Assembly: GCF_003597395.2 (NCBI RefSeq)
Contig: NC_133771.1
Location: 128,080,117-128,144,116 of the forward strand
From: Chelonoidis abingdonii
Taxonomy: Eukaryota; Chordata; Testudines; Testudinidae
DNA: 64,000 nucleotides
Reading direction: 5' to 3'
The stretch's first letter is position 1. Each line of letters starts with the position of its first letter. Positions 35,401 through 46,807 of this stretch are shown here, piece after piece. Below the pieces are notes generated by a model. The model saw only the letters and a program-made list of their open reading frames with translations. It ran no database searches and was not told the origin of the DNA. Position numbers and translations under genes: made by a program.

Positions 35401-36926
35401 TTTGATGGGGTGCCAAGAACTTGGGCTTAGAGGTGGAGGAGATGGCTGAGCATGTGGACACCTTGTTCAATGTGCTCTTAGCCTCTACCACTGCCTGTGT
35501 TGCACTACCAGTGCATGATGAAGTCCTGAAAATTGCCAAGGCCCTCTGGCAAACCCCGTCATCCATCCCTCCCACCTCCAAAAAGGACAAAAAGAAGTAT
35601 TGCATGCTGGCCAGAGGGTTTGATTACCTGTATAGCCACCCATGTCCAGGCTCACTGCTCATCTCTGTGGCCAACAAAAAGGACAAGCAGAGGCACACCA
35701 GTTCAACCCCCAAGAATAAAGAAGTCAAAAGACTAGACCTTTTCAGAAGGAAAATTTATTTGACAGCCTGCATGCAATTCTGGGTGGCAAACCACCAGGC
35801 TCTCTTGGGCAGGTACAATTTTAACTTATGGGACTCTCTCATAAGTTCAAGGAGTCCCTCTCCCAAGATTTGGACCAGGAATTCAGCACCCTGGTGCAGG
35901 AGGGTACCATGGCAGCAAGGTGATCCCTTCAAATGGCGTGGGATGAAGCTGACTCGGTGGCTACGTTGATTGCATCCTGGCAGTGATCATGAGCACAGCC
36001 CCTGGCTTCAGACTGCTAGGCTGTCCCAAGAAATGCAGTCCTCAATCCAGGACCTTCCATTTTGATGGAGATGGATTCTTTGCAGAGCAGATGGACGCGA
36101 GGCTGGATGGTTGAAGGACATTTGGGCCACCCTTCACTCACTGGGTATGAATACGCCACAGCCTGCAAGGAAGTAGTACTGGTCACCCCTGCCACCAGGG
36201 GTCTCAATGAGAAGAGATAGAGACAGGAGCTTTAGTTGTCACCATCCTTCCTTCTCCTGCTCACCTGCACAGCCCATTAAAGCATCCAGGGGGCCAGAAG
36301 TGCTCCCTTTCAGGGTATGCTTGACACCCCTGTCATCTCCCTGGATCCATCTGGTTCTTTCCTCCACCATCTCCGTTCCTCCGTCCCATTCAGCCTGGTT
36401 GCAGATCACCTCAGACCGTTGGGTTCTAAAGATTGTATCTCGAGGCTATACCCTGTCTGCATCTGCTAATGCTCTGAGCTGACAAACATGCCTCTGCCGG
36501 CAATCATGACGGCACACTTGACTGGGGCACAGGCGTTATCAGTGGCCTTCGTGGTGCAGGTTCCAATCCAGGAGACCTATAGAGCTGCTACCTGTTTGTC
36601 TGTCCACACATTTGCGTCTCATTATGCACTTACCCATCTAGTTTGAGACGACACTGGCTTTGGTAGAGCAGTGCTGCAACCTGCAAGACTGTGAACTCCA
36701 AGCCCACCTCCATGGACACTGCTTGTGAGTCACCTAGAATGGAATGGACATGAGCAAGAACTCAAAGAAGAAAAAATTGTTACCTTTGAGATGTGTTGCT
36801 CATGTCCATTCCATTACCCGCTCTCCTGCCCCTCTGTCAGAGTTGCCGGCAAAAGGGAACTGAGAAGGCGTAGGGATAAGCAACACATCTTGAAGAACAA
36901 CAGTTACAAAAAGGTAGGTGACTGTT
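32479..36926 (+). mobile_element. DIRS-like element with inverted termini, pol deleted
   Basis: The left terminus is CTTCAAGTGCTTGCTCATGT followed by CGATTCCATTCTAGGTGAG. Near 36725-36770 the reverse complement reads TTGAGTTCTTGCTCATGTCC followed by ATTCCATTCTAGGTGAC: an inverted terminal repeat. Further inverted words lie at 36784-36822 and 36880-36900, as in DIRS internal complementary regions. Coding remnants in order: a cysteine-containing gag N-terminus (32826-32960, with PVCDPHSSCLKCLGE); a proline/lysine-rich gag linker (33075-33470); a gag core (35421-35770, with ALWQTPSSIPPT and KEVKRLDLFRRKIY); a short pol start near 36390-36470; then a tyrosine-recombinase C-terminal piece (36515-36640, QALSVAFVVQVPIQETYRAA). 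RT and RNase H are missing between the last two. A solo LTR is inserted at 33689-34844. Inactive. Confidence 0.75.
33684..34849 (+). mobile_element. Solo LTR (1156 bp) with 5-bp target duplication
   Basis: The LTR spans 33689-34844, begins TGTAACATTC and ends ATCCCATCACA, with canonical TG and CA ends. GTCCC flanks it on both sides (33684-33688 and 34845-34849). Inside are TATAAAA (34119-34125), AATAAA (34182-34187) and a second AATAAA (34424-34429), compatible with U3-R-U5 organisation on +. No internal retroviral genes are present, so it is a solo LTR left by recombination. A 5-bp duplication leaves the retroelement class open. Confidence 0.8.
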
Positions 36927-37460
36927 TTTAGTCCCTAACAGCTTTCAATTGCCTTAGCCATGAGAAAGTCCATTCTCTTCCCGTAGTTTTCTGCTTTGTT
37001 TGCCACACACCTTCAAACTTCTGCAACAAATGAAGTGGAGGTCCTATGGACAAATCTTCATACAATCCTGATTTATCCCCAGAGCAGGTCCATTCTGTGC
37101 ATTGAGGTAGGGGTTCTTTGGGAAGAAATAGTATGTGATCACATAAATAAAAACTGTATTATAACACTTAATCACAAGGGGGCAATTTAAGTTTGCACAG
37201 GCATTTCCTAACTTTTGAGTGTTTGACTTTGCAACCTTAATGTTCTTTCAAACTGAGTTTTTTAAATGTAATTCTGTATAGATTGTATAATACACATGTA
37301 CTCTATGTAGACATATGAATGTGATATTTTAATTCTCGGGGATGGGGGCGGTAAATGATACAGCTTGTCTGGAAAAATCAAACAAGTAACGAGACATTCT
37401 GCACACCATGCAATCATATCAAACTTAGGAACTCTGCATGATATAAGCAAACTGAAAAAA
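36927..37460. other. Intron, no feature recognised
   Basis: No domain in the open frames 36996-37190 (+) and 37262-37534 (-), and no repeat I can name. Confidence 0.45.
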
Positions 37461-37600
37461 ACAGGTTTCAGAGTAGCAGCCGTGTTAGTCTGTATCCGCA
37501 AAAAGAACATCCAAAGAAGTGGGCTGTAGCCCATGAAAGCTTATGCTGAAATAAATTTGTCAGTCTCTAAGGTGCCACAAGTACTCCTGTTCTTTTTTTG
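37461..37600. repeat. Dispersed repeat copy (GTAGCAGCCGTGTTAGTC family)
   Basis: It starts ACAGGTTTCAGAGTAGCAGC and includes GCCCATGAAAGCTTATGC and CTCTAAGGTGCCACAAGTAC. The last half is related, in opposite orientation, to the left-arm sequence at the palindrome centre (about 26916-27005). Class not assigned. Confidence 0.65.
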
Positions 37601-38639
37601 AAAAACACAGAAATGCCATCATGTGGTATCATATTGACAGCCATATGATAAATCATCAGGGTTGGAACCTTTAGATCTGACATGCAGATCTGTTTTACTA
37701 GATACAACAGAATATGCTGTGAGGAGAAAGTCTAGGATACACACCTTAACACACTTAAAAGCATCTTCAGCAAACAAGGACACTCCACCAAAGGAGCAGA
37801 TCACTTCATGGAATGGGCCATCCAAATACCCTTAGAGATTCTGCTTCAATACAGAAAATAAAAACCCTCTGACTGCACACCCCTAGTTGTCACCTACCAC
37901 CTTACACTGGAATCCACCTGGGGTATCATTAAACAATTACAACCCACACTTGATGGGGGACACATCCTGAAAGAAATCTTTCCCAACTTCTTCTTTTGGC
38001 CTTCAAGCCACATTCCCAACCTCTCCAAACTCATCATCAGAAGCAAGTTCCCCACAGGCTAAGACCCACCAACTCAAAGTGAAAAATCTGCAGACATATC
38101 TCCACTGCTGTGATGCTCAAAACCCCCTCAACACACATTTCAAGATCCATGTTTCCTACACATGCCTATCACAGGTTGCGGTATACCACATGTGGTATAC
38201 CTCATTCAGTGCAATAAATGTCCCAATAACAATTAGGTTGGTGAGCCAGACGATCACTACACTCTCAAATGAACTCACACAGAAAACTGATAAAAGACAA
38301 AAACACCATATCACCCATGGGTGAATATTTTTCACAAAATAGTCAGTCCACATCTGACCTCTTGGTTCTTGTCCTCAAAGGAAACCTTCACAACATTTTC
38401 AGAAGATGAGCCTGAGATATTAAATTCATAACTTTGCTAGACAGTAAATATAATGGTCTTAATAAAGACACTGGATTTGTGTCTGATTCCAACAATCTGC
38501 AACGCCCTAACACCTCCTCTACCCCGTTTTTGTCCTGTGGCTGCTATGGTGTTAATGGTCCACTTCACCCTGAATGGTCCCTTAGAATATGTGTTTACTA
38601 CTTTTACTAAACAATCAGCTCCATCTTGCAGTTAGCGGT
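37601..38639. other. Intron, weak repeat character
   Basis: Short CTTCAGCAAACAAGGACACT and CTACACTCTCAAATGAACTC phrases look like part of an old dispersed repeat, but I cannot place it in a family. No gene. Confidence 0.35.
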
Positions 38640-39060
38640 GATACTCTGAATGCCTCCCCAGATCAGAAGAAGAGTGCTGTATAGCTTGAAAGCTTATCTC
38701 TTTCACCAGCAGAAGTTAACATAAGAACATAAGGATGACCAAATTGGGTCAGATCGATGGTCCATCCAGCCCATTATCCTGTCTTCCAACAGTGGCCAAT
38801 TCCAAATGCTTTGGAGGGAATGAATAGAACAGATAAATTCTCAAGTGATCCATCCTTCATCATCCAGGCCCTGTATCTGGCAGTCAGAGGCTGTGGGCCA
38901 CCCAGAGCATGAAGTTGCATCCCTAACCATCTTGGCTAATAGCCATTGGTGAACCTATCCTCCATTAACTTGTCTAAGTTGGTCCAATAAAGGATATTAC
39001 CTTACCCACCTTGTCTCTCTAATATCCTTGGACCAACACAGCTACAACACTGAAAACAGT
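38640..39060. repeat. Dispersed repeat split by a CR1 insertion
   Basis: The outer parts 38640-38719 (GTATAGCTTGAAAGCTTATC, CTTTCACCAGCAGAAGTTA) and 38976-39060 (AAGTTGGTCCAATAAAGGAT, CTTGGACCAACACAGCTAC) are one repeat. AAGTT at the break on both sides is a probable target duplication of the CR1 piece between them. Confidence 0.6.
38720..38975 (-). mobile_element. CR1-type 3' end on minus strand
   Basis: It starts with the octamer tail ACATAAGAACATAAGGATG (reverse of TTCTTATG repeats), then GGTCAGATCGATGGTCCATC, CCTGTCTTCCAACAGTGGCC and GGGAATGAATAGAACAG. The same 3' end occurs on + at 49668-50204. Confidence 0.7.
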
Positions 39061-39179
39061 AGATGAGATACATACTTTGCCAGTGGGTTTCACAAATACT
39101 TCCTGATAGCAAAGCAATGGTGAGACTCAGGAATTTTGAGCTCCATTCTAGGCTCTAGGGTGGGGAGTGTGCTCTAGTG

Positions 39180-39570
39180 GGCACGGACTCTTCTGCCCAT
39201 TTCCCCAAGCTTCACATCCACTCAATCTTCTTCAATCTGTCCCAGTCCTGTCTCTTTTCCACTTCTTGCTCCTTGCCCCAGATGCTTTCTCCTTGCCTAC
39301 CCAGTCGCACATCCCATTTTTCAAGTTTCTCATTCTAGTCCCAGTTTCTCTGACCAGCCAGTCCCAGTTCCCATCTCCAGACTCTGAGTCCTAGCTTCCT
39401 TTCTCAACCAGCCCCAGCTTCCCCTACCTCAGCTCCCAATATCAGTCTCCTCTTCCTTCCTCTTCATTCTAATTCTAGTCTCCATGCCCAACCAGTCCCA
39501 GTCTCCCCACTCCAGTCCCAGTCTCACCAGACTCCTTGTCCCAATCTACACCTTTTCTACCTCCCCTCCA
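39180..39570. repeat. Degenerate CCAGTCYC-rich array
   Basis: Irregular repetition of CCCAGTCTC/CCAGTCCCAGT phrases with CTCCTTG and CTTCC fillers. Period is not constant. Open frames on both strands follow from the low-complexity composition. Confidence 0.6.
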
Positions 39571-40150
39571 GTCCAGCTTTTGTTGCCTCTGCATTTGAAT
39601 CTGATAGCTTTCTATACCTTTCTGCCTGGGTTGCAGTAGGGTAGTCATTGAGAGCATAGGACAGCCAAAATTCCTGCTTTTGGTTCCAGTGCCCAGCCCC
39701 TACCTGCGAGCAGCCATTGGCCTGGTAGCACTGGTCTGGAATGAGCACACTCTGTTGATTTCTAGGGATGATGAATCCGTAGTCTGGACAGCACAAAAAG
39801 CTGTGAGGCGATGGAGAATGCTCAGTCATTGTATGGGGATGATTCATTCACAGTGTGGTCAGCTTTAGATGCAGTGAGAGGTCTGAGAATGCTCAGTGAG
39901 GATGGAATCTTCTGAGATTTGGGTAGATTTGCACAGGGCTAGCAAAAGTCACATCCCTGCCACAAAGGCGACTGCCTTGCCAAATTTCAAGTCCCCGCTC
40001 AAAAGTGTGAAAGTTCTAGAACTTTTCAAAGAATGGATTTTTTTCCTTGCCTCTTTCTTGGAAATGATTGAACCATTTTGGATTACATTTTCCAAAAAAA
40101 TTCAACCTGAGGCAGACACCTGGCATGGAAAAATTTCAGCCTGAATGGTT
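39571..40150. repeat. Unassigned repeat candidates
   Basis: 39900-40150 (GGGCTAGCAAAAGTCACATC ... GGAAAAATTTCAGCCTGAAT) resembles a non-autonomous DNA element with AGGGCT-type ends. The preceding 39690-39900 has no recognisable coding content. Confidence 0.3.
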
Positions 40151-41370
40151 GAAGTTTTGCAAAGTTAAAAACAATTAAAAACAAGATCTTATAATGGGAA
40201 ATGTCAGGCAACCTTAATAAGTGTCATTTCTAGCCTCACCTATAATATCTATACCATGTCTTTATTTTAAAATTTTTCAATTATTTCTGTAATTGCTGTT
40301 TGTATTTCAAGGATTTTTGCATTCTCAAGATTTTGGCTAATTTCTACCTTGTCTTGTATGCTCTAGAGGAGAGGAAAAGGTGCAGACATGTCTCCCTCCC
40401 TACTCTCTGAAATCCTCTGTGTCCCAGCACTCCTGTACAGGAACCAGGTAGAGTGATGCTCTATTGGGACAGGACAGCAGAAGATGTTACTGTTGCACAG
40501 GTGGTGGTCCCCAGCCCTGAAGTGGCTTGAGCAGTATAACCACTTACCAGTAAACACTGCTCCATTTTGGATGAGTTGTAAAGAACACTGGTGAATGTTC
40601 TGCCATTCCAGTTCCCTGAGCCATCCTGTCTACATCTGCCATGTGAAGGTGGAATGGCTCATTGAACCCCCACTCTGCTATTATAACACCACTTCCCACA
40701 CATACCCCATGCTCAGTTTGAGTATAAAGAATCAGAATGTAGCCCTTTGGTTTCCTAACCAACTTTCTCCATCATTCAAGATGAGAATATAGTACCATAA
40801 TAATCTGCAATTAAGGTTGCAAAGAACTTTTCAGGTGAAACAATGCATGGAAAAAACCCAGCACCTTAACTGGTAGTCAGATGACTTCTGATACCAATAA
40901 CTTTGTAACTGTTAAATATATTTTTAAATATTCTGGAAGAGCTATGTAAATAAAACCTGGTTAATCTACTCATCATCAAGAACCCGTCTAATAAGAACTG
41001 ATTAGCTTCTAGGAAGAGTGAAATTCCAGACTTTTCTGTCTTTCTAGTCAGCATCCAAATATATGAATCAAAGAACATGAAAATCTGTTTTAAACCTTTC
41101 AAATAATATCTTACAAACTTACCAAATATATTCTGTGCTATTAGTTGTTCATAAGATTTATTATGGAGACAATAGAATGATCTTGGCCAATCATAGTTTT
41201 AAGAAGTCTAAAGAGTAAGGCTCTTACTAATAATACTAACCCTTTCTAAGACTATATGTGTGTGATCATGTCATTCATATTCCATACCAGCATTTGAATG
41301 GTTATTCACTTTTTATAACTGAGAAAACATGTATTTGCACATACAATTGAGTAACAGTCAGCTGTTCCCA
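40151..41370. other. AT-rich intron, no feature recognised
   Basis: I see no gene, RNA or named repeat here. Confidence 0.5.
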
Positions 41371-41371
41371 T

Positions 41372-42112
41372 ATATATTGTGATACAGCATGGCCAGAGGG
41401 CAGCATAAGAGTGTTAGCAGGGGGCCTTATTCCCTGCCAAGGGAGGAAGGTTTGCTTTAGATTAATTAGAGCACCTGACTTCAGTTAGAGCACGCTAGAA
41501 CCCGCAATTAGAGGCATGAATTCATCACTTAGAGCACCTGGACTCCAGAATTAAGCACCTGACTCAGTTAGGCACATGAACTCCAATTAGAGCCACTGAC
41601 TCATCAGTAGAGCACGGAGAGACATGGGATATAACCCTGTTCAGGTCAGACAAGGGGTGGTAGTTGAAGGAGAAAGGTTGGATTTGGCGAGCTAGGAGTG
41701 CAGATTGCAGGAAGGAAGAGTATTTGCGAGAGTAGAATTGAGAATACCGGTTTGGAGGGAGTGCCTGCGGTGGATGGGAAGCCAACGAGAACTAGTAAGG
41801 GGATACCAGGCTTGTATAGAAGAAAGAGGGTGAAGAAGCCCTTCACAAAGCTTGACGGTAAAGATGAGAGGGAAGTAAACTAGGGGAAGAAACGCTATCA
41901 AAAGTGGTTCACCACAACCCAGGGCCCCTGGGTTGGGACCTGGAGTAGAGGGCGGGCCCAGGTCCCTCCCTCTCCACTCCCCTCCTCCAAGGACACTAGG
42001 GGAGTGATTAAGAACTGGTTCAGAGGCAAGCAATATCGCCCTGACCCTACCCCAGAGAAGAGAAAGCGCGAGACCCAGAGAACAGTACCGGCAATTTGCC
42101 ACAATATTTACT
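41372..42112. repeat. LTR-like repeat with a ~20-bp degenerate tandem array
   Basis: 41464-41616 has about seven units starting TTAGAGCAC or close variants (17-23 bp each). Downstream lies GGGATATAACCCTGTTCAGG, a plausible TATA region, and then moderate-GC sequence with GGGCCCCTGGGTTGGGACCT and an inverted GGGACCTGG/CCAGGTCCC pair (41936-41967). Organisation suggests a solo LTR on +, but ends were not fixed. Confidence 0.45.
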
Positions 42113-42741
42113 TAGTTTGAATCAACACCACCAGTTTGCACTTGCAAAATATACAATTTTTTGTTTTCTTTTATAGGTCCAATGGAGTGTATACATCTTG
42201 TCTCCCTCCTTAGAAAAGTTATCCCTGTAGTTCTATTCTCAGATAATTAATCCTTGTTTAAATCTGTCCTCAAATAATAATCTGTCTAGCTCATGTTATT
42301 AATGTGCTGTCATTGAAAAGTCCAAGAAAATAACAGTACAAATGGTTTTAAACACCCGTGAAGCAAGGAAAAATTGTGGATTTTTTCCCCTTTTTTGTTT
42401 AATGGCTTGTATCTTTTATCTTGTCACATAGCAGGAATAACATTCAGTAGCATAGAACTGCATTCAAGGACTTTTGCAATTACCAGACTCTTCAACTTAT
42501 CTTTGGCATTTAACAAACCTCAAAAGCTGTTTATTGCTTCGTATACTTTGCCAATGTGAATATTAGCCTTTAATTAGCTGGAAGCGATCAATTACTCTCT
42601 GATCTTAGTCTTTCTAACTGCAGTATTGAAGTGAAGTATTTTTCTCAAATTGTAAAAGGGAGGGTTTTTTTGTGAAAAACATAATGGAAAACTTTCATAA
42701 TGTCTTTGTCACTAGGTATAACAATGGAATCCATAACATGT
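42113..42741. other. AT-rich intron, no feature recognised
   Basis: The short frame 42374-42559 has no domain. Nothing else seen. Confidence 0.5.
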
Positions 42742-43120
42742 AGGGACAGCCTTTGACAAGGTCCCTCACCAAAGGGTCTTATACAAAGTAAGCTGCCACG
42801 GGATAAGAGGGAAGGTGCTTTCATGGACTGGTAACTGGTTAAAAGATAGGAAACAAAGGGTAGGAATAAATGGTCAGTTTTTAGAATGGAGAGAGGTAAA
42901 TAGTGGTGTCCCCCAGGGGTCTGTTCTGGGACCAGTCCTATTCAACCTATTCATAAATGATCTGGAAAAAGGGGTAAACACTGAGATGGCAAAATTTGCA
43001 GATGGTACAAAATTACTCAAGATAGTTAAGACCCAAGCAGACTGTGAAGAGCTACAAAAGAATCTCTCAAAACTGAATGACTGGGCAACAAGATGGCAGA
43101 TGAAATTTAATGTTGTATAT
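42742..43120 (+). mobile_element. CR1 reverse-transcriptase fragment
   Basis: A clean open stretch encodes AFDKVPHQR-like residues, LSWTGNWLKDRKQRV, SGVPQGSVLGPVLFNLFIND and KFADGTKLL, then LNDWATRWQMKFNV. This is the palm domain of a CR1 reverse transcriptase. The catalytic FADD motif reads FADG. The fragment is truncated at both sides: the first bases are in mid-domain and similarity stops near 43115. It is the least decayed LINE coding fragment in the window. Confidence 0.85.
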
Positions 43121-43499
43121 TTTTTAATATTTAGAGATTATGTGGTATTGTTTAGTTTACTTCAGTGTCCCAGTCACAACATTTGCCCCCACTTAAAGGT
43201 TGAGAACTCATATACCTGGAAGGTTCTTAGAAAGATAATTTGAACATTTTTGTCTTTTAAATGAATAGGAACATACCGTATGCATTTATGAGAAATTGGG
43301 TTGCTTTAAATAAACAGAATCAAATCTTCCATCAGCACTACATAAATAAGTAATTGTCCTCTTAGACCTGATTGGAAAATGCCAATTTTGGGGTAGGAAA
43401 TTTTGAAAAAAATTGGTTTCTAAGTCATCTTCTCTTTGTTGTTTTATCAATTTCTTATCAACAGCTTCCCCTTGAGGGTGCTCATTTGGTGCTTTAGGC
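43121..43499. other. AT-rich intron, no feature recognised
   Basis: Nothing nameable seen between the CR1 fragment and the telomere-like tract region. Confidence 0.45.
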
Positions 43500-43567
43500 A
43501 GAGGAGCCTGAACAGCATCATTGTGACATCAGGGGAAACTCCACCAAACTTCACTCTCTCCCTCCAG

Positions 43568-43595
43568 TAACCCTAACCCTAACCTTAAACCCTAA
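43568..43595. repeat. Short interstitial telomere-like tract
   Basis: TAACCCTAACCCTAACCT is followed by TAAACCCTAAC: about four and a half CCCTAA-type units with minor degeneration, embedded in a moderate-GC segment (43450-43920) of unassigned repeat character. Confidence 0.6.
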
Positions 43596-44015
43596 CTCTA
43601 CTGCCTTTCTTGACCATCTCTCACCTTGACAGACGCATTTGGTACTGCAGGCAAAGGATTCTGCACCAAATAAGCACTGTTTATATGAACAAAAACAGTT
43701 TTGACTGGACAAAAGAAAATTATCTTGTCTGTACCAGGGATAGTGTGAGGGAAGTTACTGGGCAAATTTCCAGCCTCATTCCTACTCAGCCAATATAGCT
43801 CCTGATCTGAAGCAATCCTGGCTATTCCAGTCAAGACCCTTGCACACCGACAGCTCTGTAAAAGTACCACAGTGCTCCATTTGCTGAGACCTCTCTTTGC
43901 TCAGCCAATAAAACCTATCCTACAAGAAGAAAAAATATTAAGCAAAGGATATTTGCCTGACCCGGTCTTCTTTCAGAAGAATCCCCTATAATGGAAGAAT
44001 CATGGAAGTGGGAAA

Positions 44016-44150
44016 GTTAGACCTTATCTACACAGGGGAAATTGATTGGCATATTTATTTCTGAATAACTGTTCCAGTATAATTGAGCTATTTTGGAATA
44101 ACTCTCTTGGTTTGACGCTATTCTGGAATCAAATTGCCTATTTGTTTATT
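44016..44150. mobile_element. Left part of a split MITE (candidate)
   Basis: AGACCTTATCTACACAGGGG resembles, in inverted orientation, the end at 47405-47522 (GGCCTTGTCTCCATGGAAAA when reverse-complemented). Both parts share ATTCTGGAA-type words. I infer one element interrupted by the L2 block and the MITE between; the inference is weak. Confidence 0.35.
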
Positions 44151-44154
44151 TATG

Positions 44155-46795
44155 TATCTTATCATAGTGCCTCAGAGCCCTAGTTATGGACAAGGACCCC
44201 ATTGTGCTAGTCACTATACAAACACAGAACAAAAAGATGGTCCCTGCCCCAAAGTGCTTATAATCTAAATATCAGATGAAACATCAGACATATACAGACA
44301 TATATATGGGGGAAGCAATCAGACACTATTGGTCATCATGATAAATAGTGGTAGCAGCACACCCATGGCTTAATGGTTGTCAAGTTTATTGTAAGGCATC
44401 AAGGAAAAGGAGAGTTTTAAGGAGGAATTTGAAGGAAGGTAATAAGGTAGCTTTCTGGATACTTATGGAGAGCTCCTCTCAAGTGAAGGGCATCATGGGA
44501 GAAAGCGCAAAAGTGCTTGCCTGAAAATGTAACAAGCGGATGAGGAAGACTGCCATCATTGGCTAACTCAAGGCAGTGGTTAACATCTCGATAGTGAATG
44601 AGAGATGATAGGCAGGATGGGTATAGACCATGAAGCTCCTTGAATGTGAAGAAAAGTAGCTTATGTTTGGCATGCCAGACAGGGAGGAGCCAGTGGAAGG
44701 ATGCAAAGAGAGGGCTAATATGGTCAAAGTGATGGGTTAGGAGAATGATATTTGCAGCAGCATTCTGAATGGATATGTGCAGGCCAAAGATTGATTTGTC
44801 AAGGCCAAGCAAAAGATTGTTGGAATAATTGAGATACTGAAAGCATGAATGACAGTTTTAGGTATGTAGATGGATAGAAAAGACCATAATATATAAATGT
44901 TATTGAAAAAAATCTGCAATACTTAGATGGAACACAGATATGAGGAGTTAGAGAGAGGTCTGAATTAAGATGACACCTGGGTTACAGGCCTGAGAGACAG
45001 TCAGGACAGTGTTTAGAACTGGTCGGAAATTTTTCAACAAAACGTTGTTTGTTTTGTCAAAACTGAAACTTTTCACTGAAGCATATTGGTTTCAACAGCA
45101 AAATATCTCAAGTCCAGGATGGACTTCCTGGTCAAAGAGAGACAGACATCCCTGCCCCCCATCTCAAAATAGCCAATATCCTAATTGTTAAGGCATTCAC
45201 CTTTGATGTGGGAGAGTAGGGACATGAACATAATTCTTCCACATCCCAGCTGAGTACCCTAGCCACCAGTTTATTCTAGTGTGTGTCTTTCCCTCTAAGG
45301 TGTGTCTTTCCCTCTCTCTGTTTTTTCCCAAAATTTTGAAAGATCTGTTCTGATGTGGAATGAAATTCTGAAACTTCATAATAGTCTGTGAAATGGAATT
45401 CTTATTTTCTTGCCAGCCCTAGTGATATTGCTCACAATGATTGAGAAGGAGATAGTGGGGAATTATGAGCTTAGTTGTAACCATATTGTGCTTGAGCTTG
45501 CAGCTAGACATCCATGAGGTGATGTCAGAGAGATGAGATGAGATTTTAATTTGGAGAGACGAGACAGGTCTGGAATACAGAGACAGATTTGTGATTCATC
45601 AGCACAGAGATGGTACTTGAATTTGTATTTGCAGATGAGATTACCCAGAGATAAGGGATAGAGGAAAAAGAGAAGGGACCAAGGATAGACCCGTATGGAT
45701 TCCCCCACAGAAAGTTGGAGAGGGGATGAGGAGGATCCGCTGAAGGATATGCTGAAGGAGTGACTACAGAGATAGGAGCAGAATCACTAGGAGAAGAACC
45801 AGGATAGAACAGAGTCACAGAAGCCAATAGAGGACAAGACTTAAAGAAGACCATGGTTGATTGTGTCAGTGATCACAAGGGTCCCTTTTGGCCTTGTAAT
45901 CTATGAATATAAGACATGTCAAGAAAGATGAGTATGTAGTGTTGGTTATGAGCTTTGGCTAGGAAGACATTACAGATTTTGGCAAGAGCCATTTCCGTGG
46001 AGTGAAAGGGACAGACGCCAGACTGGAGAAGGTCTAGGATGGAACTGGACGAGACTTACTACAGTCAGTGATTGCAGACAGTGTGTTGACTAAGTTTAGA
46101 GATGAGAGGGAGAAGGGAAATGTTGTGGGAGTTGAAGAGGCAAATGGGATCAAGGGTAAGAGTTTTTTTTTAAATGGGAGACACCAAAGCTTTGTATTGT
46201 GAGGGGAAAGCACCAGAGGGAAGTAAGAGGGAGGGAATGAGAGTGGACAAGAGGGAGATCAGGAAAGAGGATGGGGTGGAGTCACTGAGGTAAGTGATGA
46301 GGTTAGAGGAGGAGAGCAGACAAGAAACTTCTGTATCTGTGATAAGAGAGAGGGAGAAGAGGTGTAGAAGAGGACAGGAAGGCAAGCCAAGGAGAAGATC
46401 ATGTTGTATTTTGCTAATTTTCTCTTGGAGGAAATAGGCAAGATCCTATGCAGGGAGAAGTGGAGGCAGTAGGATAAGAGATACAGAAAGAGATGGGAAG
46501 GAAAGAAGGGGGTATACGTGTGACTTTAGGAATGATGGCACAAGAGAAGCAGAGGCAGTGGGCATGTGTGAGGTTCAAATGGTGGCGGTGGTGTGAGAGT
46601 CAAGGTTAGGACAAATGTCACCAAACATTTGTAGGAGGAGGATGTGGGAGCTAGATTTGTACTGGTGGAAGAAGGTAGGAGATCAGTGCGAAGAGGGGAA
46701 GAGGAGTAGGTAAAGATGGTGGGGATTATAGAGGGATAAGTCAAGATGGAGCCACTGAAGGAAGGGGATGGGAGGGGCAGGGGAGGAAGAGGATG
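44155..46795 (-). mobile_element. L2-like LINE on minus strand, with nested MITE
   Basis: The minus-strand reading, from right to left, gives: a linker block with SLITDTEVSCLLSSSNLITY (near 46340), an RT block with GSILGP followed by YPLSLGNLICKYKFKYHLCA and DESQICL (45700-45570; the YADD-type motif reads CADE), and the C-terminal block NAAANIILLTHHFDHISPLF (near 44760) ending GALHKYPESYL. The 3' end carries the short repeat at 44155-44280. Stops and frameshifts are many. About 2.2 kb of L2 remains outside the nested MITE at 45014-45422. Confidence 0.75.
45014..45422. mobile_element. MITE nested in L2
   Basis: The left end is AGAACTGGTCGGAAATTTTT; the right end, reverse-complemented, is CTAGGGCTGGCAAGAAAATA. 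It breaks the minus-strand L2 reading. Probably the same family as 4024-4341, since both carry a TTGGCTATTYTGAGAT-like word in opposite orientation. Confidence 0.55.
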
Positions 46796-46807
46796 AATAG
46801 ATACTAT

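Noticed and set aside
35421..35969. 182-residue frame as a host gene
   Set aside because: Residues such as KEVKRLDLFRRKIY fit the gag core of DIRS-like elements, and the frame is between other DIRS blocks.
41464..41616. CRISPR-like array
   Set aside because: Units are about 20 bp, degenerate and contiguous, with no spacers; the DNA is vertebrate.
43568..43595. True chromosome end or telomere fusion
   Set aside because: Only about four and a half degenerate units, surrounded by ordinary intron.
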